10,454 bases of DNA from an uncultured Bacilli bacterium (GTDB lineage: Bacteria > Bacillota_I > Bacilli_A > RFN20 > CAG-826): contig CAKPNG010000047.1 in the NCBI GenBank assembly GCA_934168325.1, forward strand, positions 1 through 10,454, given 5' to 3'. Shown here in pieces: positions 1-5,651 of this stretch (positions are counted from its first letter, which is position 1; every line of letters begins with the position of its first letter). The position numbers and the translations under genes are program-made. The notes beneath the pieces are model-generated. The model was not told the DNA's origin. It saw only the letters and a list, made by a program, of their open reading frames with translations, and did not search any database.

Positions 1-77
1 AACGTTTTCTAGACGTAATTTTTAAAACACAACTTTTCAGTAAAATAAATCTTTACTTCTTACCGAAAGGCTTTTAT

Positions 78-156
78 CTAGTTAATATATTAATATGCCG
101 AAAATTTCAATTTTTAAATTGGCGTTTTTGCCGAAAATTTCAATTTTCTAGTTAAT
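78..156. repeat. Short AT-rich direct repeats at the 3' end of the acetyltransferase gene
   Basis: An 18-bp sequence, GCCGAAAATTTCAATTTT, occurs at 97-114 and again, identical, at 130-147, 33 bp apart. The 9-mer CTAGTTAAT occurs at 78-86 and 148-156; its second copy contains the stop codon of the acetyltransferase gene. A further CCGAAA lies at 63-68. Between the copies, CAATTT-TT-AAATTG (108-121) and GGC-GTTTTT-GCC (121-132) can form small hairpins, so the stretch may also act as a weak transcription end for the gene. It could be a partial local duplication or the edge of a dispersed intergenic repeat. Positions 1-62 show nothing I recognise. Confidence 0.6.
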
Positions 157-612
157 TTTATATTCAAAATGAACTCTTCCTGTTTCTAAAGTTGCATTGA
201 TCTTTTTATAAAATTCTATAGATGGCTTATTCCAATCTAAACAACTCCATTCTAATGTAGAATAACCTTCTTCTTTTAAAATATCTAAAATAGAAAAGAA
301 AAACTTTTTACCATATCCTTTATTACGATATTCTGGTTTTATATATAAATCTTCTAAATATATTTTTGTTTTAGAAGAGAACGATGAAAAAATAGGATAG
401 TAAAGTGCATATCCTATTGGAGTATTTATGTCATTTTCTAATATTAAAACTGTTGCTACTTTCTTAATAAAAAGAGATTCTTTTAACATTTCAATTGTAG
501 CAGTCATATCATTTGGTCTTTTTTCATAAATTGCTAAGCCTTTTATTAATTCATATATTAAATTAATATCTTTTTCTTCAGCTTTTCTTATAATTAAATC
601 CTTGTTCCCCAT
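148..612 (-). CDS. GNAT-family N-acetyltransferase, SAT1 (diamine/thialysine)-like
   Basis: This is a 154-residue single-domain GNAT, a full length for the family, which transfers acetyl from acetyl-CoA to an amine in the cytosol. The acetyl-CoA-binding motif A is YLEDLYIKPEYRNKGYGKK (residues 85-103), with the R-x-x-G-x-G pyrophosphate loop at R96-G101. Motif B is the segment DWNKPSIEFYKKINA (126-140). The LEDLYI...EWSCLDWNKPSIEFYKK pattern resembles the spermidine/spermine acetyltransferase SAT1 group, and Y135 sits where SAT1 has its catalytic tyrosine. Bacterial members often act on thialysine or on unknown amines, so the substrate is open. The start is supported by a GGGG Shine-Dalgarno just upstream (AGGGGTAAATATG). 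The gene stands alone, separated from hipT by 264 bp, and has no evident functional link to it. Confidence 0.88.
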   Translation of the reverse strand: MGNKDLIIRKAEEKDINLIYELIKGLAIYEKRPNDMTATIEMLKESLFIKKVATVLILENDINTPIGYALYYPIFSSFSSKTKIYLEDLYIKPEYRNKGYGKKFFFSILDILKEEGYSTLEWSCLDWNKPSIEFYKKINATLETGRVHFEYKIN

Positions 613-656
613 ATTTACCCCTATTATTAAATATTTTATTTAATTAAATCTAATAT

Positions 657-685
657 ATAATCTATTTGATTAACTATCGTGTTAA
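657..685 (-). promoter_or_regulatory. Possible sigma-70 promoter of the acetyltransferase gene
   Basis: On the minus strand TTAACA (680-685) is followed after 17 bp by GATTAT (657-662), leaving about 40 nt of leader before the start at 612. The -35 box matches the consensus at five of six positions and the -10 at four. In sequence this AT-rich such matches arise easily, so support is weak. Confidence 0.3.
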
Positions 686-697
686 TTAATTATTATA

Positions 698-725
698 AAT
701 TTACTAAATATATATTTAGTAAATT
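698..725. repeat. Perfect 28-bp palindrome between hipT and the acetyltransferase gene
   Basis: The left arm AATTTACTAAATAT (698-711) is followed directly by its exact reverse complement (712-725), with no spacer. The stem would hold only one G-C pair and no T-run follows it directly, so it is a poor intrinsic terminator. A zero-spacer dyad could be a binding site for a dimeric regulator just upstream of the acetyltransferase promoter, or a late hairpin ending the hipBST transcript. Elsewhere in this 264-bp gap (613-876) I see no gene. Confidence 0.6.
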
Positions 726-876
726 AAATGATTACTGATTTGACCAATTAATTTATCTATTTAAGTTTTAATAATTCTAGTGAAAAACGTGCTAAAATCA
801 ATAAAAAACCCTTCTAAACCCCAATATTTTTATGAAATTTATTAAATGTCTTTGTCTTTTTTATTTACATAGATGT

Positions 877-1824
877 TCATTTTAAAATCTCTATTCTTTT
901 ATAAATAATTTTCTTAACTCTTTCTTTTAACTTTTCATTTAATAATGAATTATCACACATATCAAGCCATTGAGGAGTAAATTTTATTAAATGATTTATT
1001 AACTTAATTGCAGTTGAACGAGATATTTCACAGACATCAGCAAGTTTTAAAAAATCATTTTTAGTTATGTTTTTCTTTTTACCATTTAAGGCAAGAGCAA
1101 CTTCTTCTTTATCAGATGGCATAAGAGCATTAACAGGCAATAAATCATATGCTGGAGATAATACATATTTATTAGAGCCTGGTGTTATTTCAATTAAAGA
1201 AAAATTCTTAAGATGCATATCTGAATTGCCAATAATGAAGCAAAAAACTAATCTTATATAAAACTCTACAATATCTATCCCATATCTTGATGAATATTTT
1301 TTAATAATCTTTGCACATCTTTCATAAGAACCTTTATATTTATCTTCTGTAAGTCTTAAATCAAGTTGGCAAAAATCTTCCATTGCTAAAGATTCAATTT
1401 TCTTATTTAAACTAATGCGATCAATTCTTTTTGTAATGTATGCAATATCTTTACCACACTTAATAAGTGCGTGGGGAACAGTCGCGATTCCAGCTACATC
1501 TGCCATCGTCATTACGAGTTGTTCTGATTCAGGAAGTAATTCATATTCTTCAACTTGAGGTTTTAGTATATATCCTGTTGGATAATTTACAAGTGTCAGC
1601 CTAGGTTTTTTACTATCACTTACAAACTGCAATGATAATTTTTTCTGAACTCCTGGAACAGTAAATCCCAGACTAGTAGCTTCTTTTGCAACAATATTTA
1701 AAGTTTTATCATCAATTTCAATTTTAGGAAGAACTGTTGTGCCAAAAAAACGTTTAATGCAAGCTTTGTGCCACTCTAATTCGTTAGGTTTTGATATTGA
1801 TTTACCACAGCATAAACATTTCAT
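877..1824 (-). CDS. hipT: HipT-like Ser/Thr kinase toxin (HipA C-terminal type)
   Basis: This 315-residue kinase corresponds to HipA without its N-terminal lobe and has the length of HipT from three-gene HipBST systems. E. coli O127 HipT phosphorylates tryptophanyl-tRNA synthetase and so arrests translation; the target here is unknown. An N-terminal Cys motif (C3, C6, H19, C22, in WHKACIKRFFG) is typical of the HipT branch and may bind metal. The Gly-rich loop is TVPGVQKKLS (55-64), the likely ATP lysine is K88 (YILKP), the catalytic segment is GNSDMHLKN (199-207) with D202 and N207, and the metal-binding aspartate is D227 in PAYDLLP. All core residues are present, so the kinase looks active. 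The start overlaps the hipS stop by one base (TAATG), indicating translational coupling. Compared with the SIS loop of the E. coli enzyme as I recall it, this one reads TVP. Confidence 0.9.
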   Translation of the reverse strand: MKCLCCGKSISKPNELEWHKACIKRFFGTTVLPKIEIDDKTLNIVAKEATSLGFTVPGVQKKLSLQFVSDSKKPRLTLVNYPTGYILKPQVEEYELLPESEQLVMTMADVAGIATVPHALIKCGKDIAYITKRIDRISLNKKIESLAMEDFCQLDLRLTEDKYKGSYERCAKIIKKYSSRYGIDIVEFYIRLVFCFIIGNSDMHLKNFSLIEITPGSNKYVLSPAYDLLPVNALMPSDKEEVALALNGKKKNITKNDFLKLADVCEISRSTAIKLINHLIKFTPQWLDMCDNSLLNEKLKERVKKIIYKRIEILK

Positions 1825-2153
1825 TATAGCTTTTCTCCTCTTATAGAAACATTCCCTATTGAATCTTTACAAGCAACAAGTAAAATTCCAAAGCGATCAT
1901 TATTACTTAATTTCCAGTTTCTTATTACGATTTTTAAAAGCCAGCCTTCAGGAATAAGCCCATCAAAAAAAGAAAATAAGGTTTTTGATCTAAATTCTTC
2001 AAATTGTAAAGGTAAAGTAAGAGAAATAGCAGATGCATTTGAACTATTTAAATAGTTTTTATCATATTTAAAAGAATAACCTTCATCAGTCTCTTTAAGG
2101 ATACCAGCATAAGCATTTCTTACATAAACATAAGCAACTCTTAATGTACTCAT
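1824..2153 (-). CDS. hipS: HipS-like small antitoxin (HipA N-terminal subdomain as a separate protein)
   Basis: This 109-residue protein matches the HipA N-terminal subdomain 1: a beta-rich start (VAYVYVRNAYAGILKE), then ISLTLPL (43-49), the signature FFDGLIPEGWLL (62-73), and DSIGNVSI near the end (97-104), corresponding to the usual D-x-x-G-A-v stretch. In one-chain HipA toxins this part is fused to the kinase; here it is its own gene ending exactly where the kinase gene begins. That is the arrangement of HipBST systems, where HipS is the protein that neutralises the HipT kinase. Its start overlaps the end of hipB by four bases (ATGA) and its stop overlaps hipT by one. Because the two parts begin and end cleanly and are coupled, I read this as a true split and not as a frameshifted hipA. 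Confidence 0.87.
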   Translation of the reverse strand: MSTLRVAYVYVRNAYAGILKETDEGYSFKYDKNYLNSSNASAISLTLPLQFEEFRSKTLFSFFDGLIPEGWLLKIVIRNWKLSNNDRFGILLVACKDSIGNVSIRGEKL

Positions 2154-2353
2154 TTATTTTCCTTATTTCCTGGGACTGCTTCTGCATTAAACATTCCAAG
2201 AGCAACATTAACTTTATCCATACGCACAGTTTCTTTGCCTTGCTCAAGTTCTCGAACAAAACGAAGTCCAAGACCTGAACGTAACGCAAATTCTTCTTGT
2301 GTTAAACCTGCAGCTTTTCTATTTTTCTTAACAAATTCAGCTATAGAATTCAT
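2150..2353 (-). CDS. hipB: HipB-like HTH (XRE/Cro-CI) antitoxin and operon repressor
   Basis: This is a 67-residue helix-turn-helix protein of the XRE family, y4mF-like subgroup, the usual HipB type. The HTH spans about residues 5-56, with LTQEEFALRSGLGLRFVREL (17-36) covering the two DNA-binding helices and the LEQGKETVRMDKVNVALGMF segment after it. It should bind DNA as a dimer, repress its own operon and help hold the HipS-HipT complex. I place the start at 2353. An in-frame ATG exists four codons earlier (2365), but GGAGG at 2359-2363, five bases before the second ATG, is an ideal Shine-Dalgarno and overlaps the earlier ATG, which itself has none. The stop overlaps the hipS start. Three dyads upstream fit autoregulation. 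Confidence 0.9.
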   Translation of the reverse strand: MNSIAEFVKKNRKAAGLTQEEFALRSGLGLRFVRELEQGKETVRMDKVNVALGMFNAEAVPGNKENK

Positions 2354-2379
2354 GTTTTCCTCCATTTTATTATCTATAT

Positions 2380-2407
2380 TTTATACCCTTTTGGGTATTA
2401 AAACAAT
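2380..2407 (-). promoter_or_regulatory. Candidate hipBST promoter, overlapped by operator O1
   Basis: On the minus strand ATTGTT (2402-2407) and TATAAA (2380-2385) are 16 bp apart, about 25 bp ahead of the hipB start. The dyad O1 (2381-2400) covers the spacer and the -10 box, so a bound HipB dimer would block polymerase. The boxes are imperfect and the call rests largely on position. Confidence 0.35.
2381..2400. promoter_or_regulatory. HipB operator O1
   Basis: The dyad TTATACCC-TTTT-GGGTATTA has 6-bp arms (ATACCC/GGGTAT, 2383-2398) around a 4-bp centre. It is nearest to hipB and matches the shared consensus TTATACCCTTTTGGGTATAA at 19 of 20 positions. HipB proteins are known to bind inverted repeats upstream of their own gene; assignment to this HipB is inference from position and repetition. 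Confidence 0.75.
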
Positions 2408-2420
2408 GATTAATTAATAT

Positions 2421-2440
2421 TTAATCCCTTTCGGGTATAA
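2421..2440. promoter_or_regulatory. HipB operator O2 (one degenerate half-site)
   Basis: TTAATCCC-TTTC-GGGTATAA starts exactly 40 bp from O1. The right arm matches the consensus fully; the left arm has two neighbouring bases swapped (AATCCC for ATACCC), so binding here may be weaker. Confidence 0.65.
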
Positions 2441-2461
2441 TTTAATAATATTTTTATTATT

Positions 2462-2481
2462 TTATACCATTTAGGGTATAA
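2462..2481. promoter_or_regulatory. HipB operator O3
   Basis: TTATACCA-TTTA-GGGTATAA starts 41 bp from O2. The arms TTATACC and GGGTATAA are intact apart from one inner base (A for C). With O1 and O2 it makes an array at 40 and 41 bp, about four helical turns each, which puts all three sites on the same DNA face. Confidence 0.7.
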
Positions 2482-2482
2482 A

Positions 2483-2735
2483 AAATAGTATATTAGTAAA
2501 ATACTCTAATTATTTGAAATAAATCATTTGTTAAAATACAGATATTTTAAATAATAATTGTTCTTTTCGATTGAATACATGCAAAAATAATTGAATAAAT
2601 TCCAATGGAAACTTATCTATTAATATGTATAAATGCTGATTTAGTTCCTAAAATTAAGTTTAACTGTCCTTTTATGGCAAGTTTTATTAACTTTTAGGTA
2701 TGCAAATATTTTGGGACTTTATTTATTTTTTGATT
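2483..2735. other. Intergenic stretch between operon A and hipBST, no gene seen
   Basis: This AT-rich stretch separates the end of the DUF6273/ankyrin gene from the hipBST operators. Only tiny ORFs without ribosome-binding sites occur. A weak dyad, AAGTT-TTATT-AACTT (2679-2693), lies 43 bp beyond the stop of operon A and could help end its transcript, but it has no G+C core. No tRNA, insertion sequence or CRISPR-like repeat is visible. Confidence 0.5.
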
Positions 2736-4463
2736 TCAAAGTTTAATCTTACCATCAAGGATTAAGTTAATTTGATTTATTTTATTTTCATTTACTTTGA
2801 TTTTAGGCTGATAAATTTGTGATACGTTGTATCTATATATTTCGCATGCTCTTGAATATTTGCTCTTAATTATTTTAATTTCGCTATGAATCTCTTTTCT
2901 TTCTTTTCTGTTAAAAATTAAAATTTTATCCTTTTGCATTTGCTTATTGCTCAATTCCTCTAATAGATTATTAATAGCTTCTTCGTCTGATTTCATATCT
3001 TTTTTTATATTATTTATTTCTTGCAATAATACCGACTTCTTTTCATTTAAGAACTCTTTTTCTTCTGGATGATTTATCCATCTCTTTTCAGTAATTTCTT
3101 TATATTTCCCTCTAACCATCATTTCGAAAGCTACACTTGTTTGATAATTATTTCCATAGCCAGTTTCTTTATTACCAAAAATTGTAAATCCATCTTTAGT
3201 TATCGCATGCACATCTGCGCCATAATCCATTAATAGTTCACCTATACGTAAAGCATCTTCGTTGCCTGTTCCACATTGTACCCAGCAAAAAAAAGGTGTT
3301 CCTTGTCTTCCTTGAGTTGTTTTTAAATTAGGATCAGCTCCATTTGCTAAAAGGAATTTGACAACAGCATATGCTTTGCAACAAATAGCAGTAATTAATA
3401 GAGGAATACCACCATTATCTGTATTATTAAGATGACTTTTAAAATTTATATTTTTTGTAAGACATTCTTTCTCTACATCAGTAAGTTTTTCAGAAAATTT
3501 TCTTGTCTGTTCTAAATAATAAAGAATCTTTGTTTGATCTACTTGTTTATAATTTTCAATACATGCCATTCCAAAATTTGCTAACGAATAATGTTTATCT
3601 TCATAAAGTATTTCTTTAAAAATATTTTCAGCTTTGTTAAAATCTTTTAACATCAAAAAATCAAAAGCATTTTTTGCTTTTAAAAATTTAGGTGGCATTT
3701 GTTTTTCTTTTCTTATTTTTTCTAATTCTTTACATTCATCATCTGTTAAAAATACTTCTTTTTTTACCCATAAAGCAGGTCTTACACCGTTTGTTTTTTC
3801 ATTAACTTCGCAGCCAGGATGATACAAAATATCATTTTCTATGTTTGTAACAGCCATTTGTTCAGTGTTACCAGGGGAACGGAACCATATTATCGTTTGA
3901 TTGCCAACACAACTTAAATTATTATCAATAGCAAATTTAGTACCTTTTGCAGCTATACCAGATAAAACTCTAGCTACATTGTTTATATTTTTAGGATGAT
4001 AAGGTGCTACAATTGCTTCAGCTATTTGTATTTTTTCTTCACTATCTGGATCTTCTTTAAAATATTTTATAGCCTCTCCCCAACTTAATATAAATATTTT
4101 ATCTGTAGTATTTTTACCACCTGTAACCATATCACCATGCGAACTTAGAATGCCATATATATTAAGTCTTAATGGCGACCTGTTGCCTGGCGTTTTTACG
4201 GTAGTATCTAAAATATTTTCAATTTCTTTTGTATTAAATGCTTCATTTAAGAAATATTTATTAAGCCAACGACGTAATGTGCAAGTTCTCCATGTAACAT
4301 TAACTAATTTATCATTATAAGGTTTAGCATCAAGAATAAATTTGCTTAAAAGCAAAACTGAATCATCTTTTACATCAAGGATAATCCGCTCTATGTCATC
4401 TTTTTGTTCCTTAGATGTTTGATAGTATTTGCCAAATTTAACTATATCGCCTATTTGCACCAT
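2736..4463 (-). CDS. DUF6273-like domain protein with ankyrin repeats and C-terminal coiled coil
   Basis: The 575-residue protein appears to have four parts. Residues 1-240 resemble DUF6273, a domain of unknown function: IGDIVKFGKY at the start, TLRRWLNKYFLNEAF (62-76), a WFRSPGN segment (193-199) and GVRPALWVK (226-234). Residues about 262-340 are helical and TPR- or Sel1-like (AFDFLMLKDFNKAENIFKEIL). Residues about 347-425 hold two ankyrin repeats, seen in VKFLLANGADPNLKT and IGELLMDYGADVHAITKDG. Residues 467-570 are rich in Lys and Glu and probably form a coiled coil. No signal peptide or membrane span is visible, so it is probably cytosolic. No catalytic motif is evident. It follows the 193-residue gene by 15 bp, with a Shine-Dalgarno (TAAGGA) overlapping that gene's stop, so the two are co-translated and probably work together. 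DUF6273 is often found in accessory proteins; the role is unknown. Confidence 0.75.
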   Translation of the reverse strand: MVQIGDIVKFGKYYQTSKEQKDDIERIILDVKDDSVLLLSKFILDAKPYNDKLVNVTWRTCTLRRWLNKYFLNEAFNTKEIENILDTTVKTPGNRSPLRLNIYGILSSHGDMVTGGKNTTDKIFILSWGEAIKYFKEDPDSEEKIQIAEAIVAPYHPKNINNVARVLSGIAAKGTKFAIDNNLSCVGNQTIIWFRSPGNTEQMAVTNIENDILYHPGCEVNEKTNGVRPALWVKKEVFLTDDECKELEKIRKEKQMPPKFLKAKNAFDFLMLKDFNKAENIFKEILYEDKHYSLANFGMACIENYKQVDQTKILYYLEQTRKFSEKLTDVEKECLTKNINFKSHLNNTDNGGIPLLITAICCKAYAVVKFLLANGADPNLKTTQGRQGTPFFCWVQCGTGNEDALRIGELLMDYGADVHAITKDGFTIFGNKETGYGNNYQTSVAFEMMVRGKYKEITEKRWINHPEEKEFLNEKKSVLLQEINNIKKDMKSDEEAINNLLEELSNKQMQKDKILIFNRKERKEIHSEIKIIKSKYSRACEIYRYNVSQIYQPKIKVNENKINQINLILDGKIKL

Positions 4464-4478
4464 AATTATAAAATTTCC

Positions 4479-5060
4479 TTACATTCTGTATATATCTCTA
4501 ATTGTGTCTCTAACTTGCAGTAATTCTTTATTTGTATCAAAAAGAGATTTAAAAAGTCTATAGCATGGGTTTCCAGAATAATTTCCAGCATAAGGTTCTA
4601 TTAAGCAATACCTTTCATTATCTACAACTTCAATTGCAAGATTTGTTAATTCAAGGAAATAATTCTCATAAATTTTTTTCTCAAAAGTGTTAGCTGAAGA
4701 ATTATTTTGCATATCAGATAAAAAGGTCCCAAGAATATCAAATGCCAGTTTAAAATAATTTGCACTTATTAATGTTTTGAAAATTCCTTTCATTATAAAA
4801 GAGGGGATTTTGCCTGTTTTTAATCGATATGTCATTAATATTTTGCAATATGTTCCAATTGAATCAACATATTGTCCTTTTCTTTTCGCGTCTATAGCCA
4901 TATCACTTAATTCATCAGTGTTTAAATACCTACCTCCAACGAAAACATCTGTAGTAATAGAATCTGAATTATTAAAATTCCAAACATTAGGGCCTTGTGA
5001 GAAAATTTCAGTCATTATAACACTTAAATAAGATATTTGTTCAACTATTTTTTGTTCCAT
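4479..5060 (-). CDS. Hypothetical protein, helical, probable TPR-like; third gene of operon A
   Basis: I do not recognise this 193-residue protein. It is probably cytosolic, with no signal peptide or clear membrane helix. The segment ELSDMAIDAKRKGQYVDSIG and the following TYCKILMTYRLKTG (about 50-83) has the spacing of a TPR helix pair, with further helices to about residue 150; a GNYSGNPCYRLF patch (159-170) follows. The start is well supported by AAAAGGAG six bases upstream of the ATG. It lies 63 bp after the 24-residue membrane peptide and 15 bp before the DUF6273/ankyrin gene, so it is probably part of the same transcript. It shows no resemblance to the 234-residue protein that holds the equivalent place in operon B, so these positions appear to carry different cargo behind a common front module. 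Confidence 0.75.
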   Translation of the reverse strand: MEQKIVEQISYLSVIMTEIFSQGPNVWNFNNSDSITTDVFVGGRYLNTDELSDMAIDAKRKGQYVDSIGTYCKILMTYRLKTGKIPSFIMKGIFKTLISANYFKLAFDILGTFLSDMQNNSSANTFEKKIYENYFLELTNLAIEVVDNERYCLIEPYAGNYSGNPCYRLFKSLFDTNKELLQVRDTIRDIYRM

Positions 5061-5123
5061 TTTTTACTCCTTTTAAAAATTATTGAATATAATATTAATT
5101 ATTAAATTTGCTTTTTAAGTAAT

Positions 5124-5198
5124 TTATTTTTTGTTTCCTTTAAACATTAAAATTGCAACTATACATATAATTACAATTAGATATACAGTAAAATCCAT
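5124..5198 (-). CDS. 24-residue single-span membrane peptide, MDF family, copy A
   Basis: This 24-codon ORF encodes a peptide starting MDFTVYLIV, continuing with a hydrophobic run to about residue 19, and ending FKGNKK. This is one short membrane span with a positive C-terminal tail, predicting N-out/C-in insertion without a cleaved signal. The decisive support is a second copy at 9588-9662: same length, same MDF start, same Lys-Lys end, and 10 of 24 residues identical (positions 1-3, 10, 11, 13, 15, 20, 23, 24). The start lies one base after the stop of the preceding small ORF (TAA-A-ATG), so translation is probably coupled; only a weak GGAAAA lies upstream. Size and shape recall small membrane toxins and small regulatory membrane peptides, but I recognise no known family. 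Confidence 0.7.
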   Translation of the reverse strand: MDFTVYLIVIICIVAILMFKGNKK

Positions 5199-5199
5199 T

Positions 5200-5286
5200 T
5201 TACGTTTTCCAACTATTTTGTATTTCAGAAAAAATGTATTTTTTTAATATATCTTGATGTTCGACTTCAACTGTAAAATATAACAT
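5200..5286 (-). CDS. 28-residue ORF opening operon A
   Basis: This small ORF begins MLYFTVEVEHQDILKK and ends NSWKT. It is amphipathic and charged, without a membrane span. It has a strong ribosome-binding site (AGGGGG, four bases before the ATG) and the sequence GGTATTATG is identical to the start of the small ORF heading operon B. It ends one base before the 24-residue peptide. Its product does not resemble the 29-residue product in operon B, so it may be a leader whose translation controls the peptide behind it, or a fast-evolving partner such as an immunity or antitoxin peptide. Chance ORFs of 28 codons are common; position and Shine-Dalgarno carry the call. Confidence 0.5.
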   Translation of the reverse strand: MLYFTVEVEHQDILKKYIFSEIQNSWKT

Positions 5287-5360
5287 AATACCCCCTAACT
5301 TTGTGTCAATTTATTTTCAGTTAATTTTTGTAACAAAATAAATGCTTAAAATTGCTCTAG

Positions 5361-5410
5361 TAATTTTATTATAAATACTTATTGGAAATTTAAAATCGAC
5401 AAAAATTGTC
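5361..5410 (-). promoter_or_regulatory. Promoter/operator block of operon A (shared with operon B)
   Basis: Read on the minus strand, the block begins with the perfect dyad GACAA-TTT-TTGTC (5398-5410), followed by GATTTTAA and, at fixed distance, the -10 box TATAAT (5368-5373) within ATTTATAATAAA. The equivalent block of operon B (9834-9883) matches at 38 of 50 positions with no gap, the mismatches clustering between the dyad and the -10. There is no good -35 at 17 bp (ATTTTA), suggesting that a regulator bound at the dyad helps or blocks polymerase. Transcription would start near 5360, about 75 nt before the 28-residue ORF. A TTTTAAG motif in the leader is also common to both. Confidence 0.65.
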
Positions 5411-5651
5411 AATCATTTTGTTATTTCTCACATTTTCAATTCTAATAATTAAAGATATCAAACTAATTACAATTGATTAATGTGCAAAATCTGAATATTT
5501 TCTAAAATTTTAATAGATTTTCAGTTAAATGATTCATTTTCAAATATCATACATAAAAATAGATTGTCAATTTAAAGACATTCATTAATTAAAAAGTATT
5601 AAATTTATTAACTACGAAAATAGTTAAAAATTGTTCACCTAAAATTATAAA
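5411..5651. other. Intergenic stretch between helicase gene and operon A promoter, no gene seen
   Basis: Apart from a hairpin near the helicase stop, I see no gene, RNA or clear repeat here. A TTGACA (minus strand, 5565-5570) has no -10 box at suitable spacing. With the promoter block and leader, the stretch lacking ORFs runs from 5287 to 5651. Confidence 0.5.
5608..5627 (-). terminator. Weak hairpin just past the helicase gene, possible terminator
   Basis: TTAACTA-TTTTCG-TAGTTAA forms a perfect 7-bp stem with a 6-base loop, 25 bp after the helicase stop, followed by TAAATTTAATACTTTTT. The stem is A/T-rich and the T-run is displaced, so it would be weak. Its position at the end of operon B is the main argument. 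Confidence 0.4.

Noticed and set aside
1067..1261. Plus-strand open frame of 64 codons inside hipT
   Set aside because: Antisense to a strongly supported kinase gene, without ribosome-binding site or recognisable product.
1824..2153. hipS plus hipT read as one frameshifted hipA
   Set aside because: Both parts have clean ends, coupling overlap, and the kinase carries the HipT-type N-terminal Cys motif that fused HipA lacks at that point.
2095..2289. Minus-strand frame of 64 codons across the hipB/hipS boundary
   Set aside because: Runs in another frame through two well-supported genes and has no Shine-Dalgarno; an out-of-frame shadow.
2235..2417. Plus-strand frame of 60 codons opposite hipB
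   Set aside because: Antisense to the HTH coding sequence and across its operators; no independent support.
2700..2765. Plus-strand 21-codon frame MQIFWDFIYFL...
   Set aside because: Hydrophobic like the MDF peptides, but has no usable ribosome-binding site, overlaps the end of the 575-residue gene and has no counterpart elsewhere in the window.
3634..3822. Plus-strand frame within the DUF6273/ankyrin gene, and similar ones at 4777-5031 and 8813-9040
   Set aside because: All are antisense to genes with good starts and coherent protein sequence; product composition looks accidental.
5542..5570. TTGACA on the minus strand as a promoter for operon A
   Set aside because: No -10 box lies at 16-18 bp (ATATTT at best), while the conserved block at 5361-5410 gives a better explanation.
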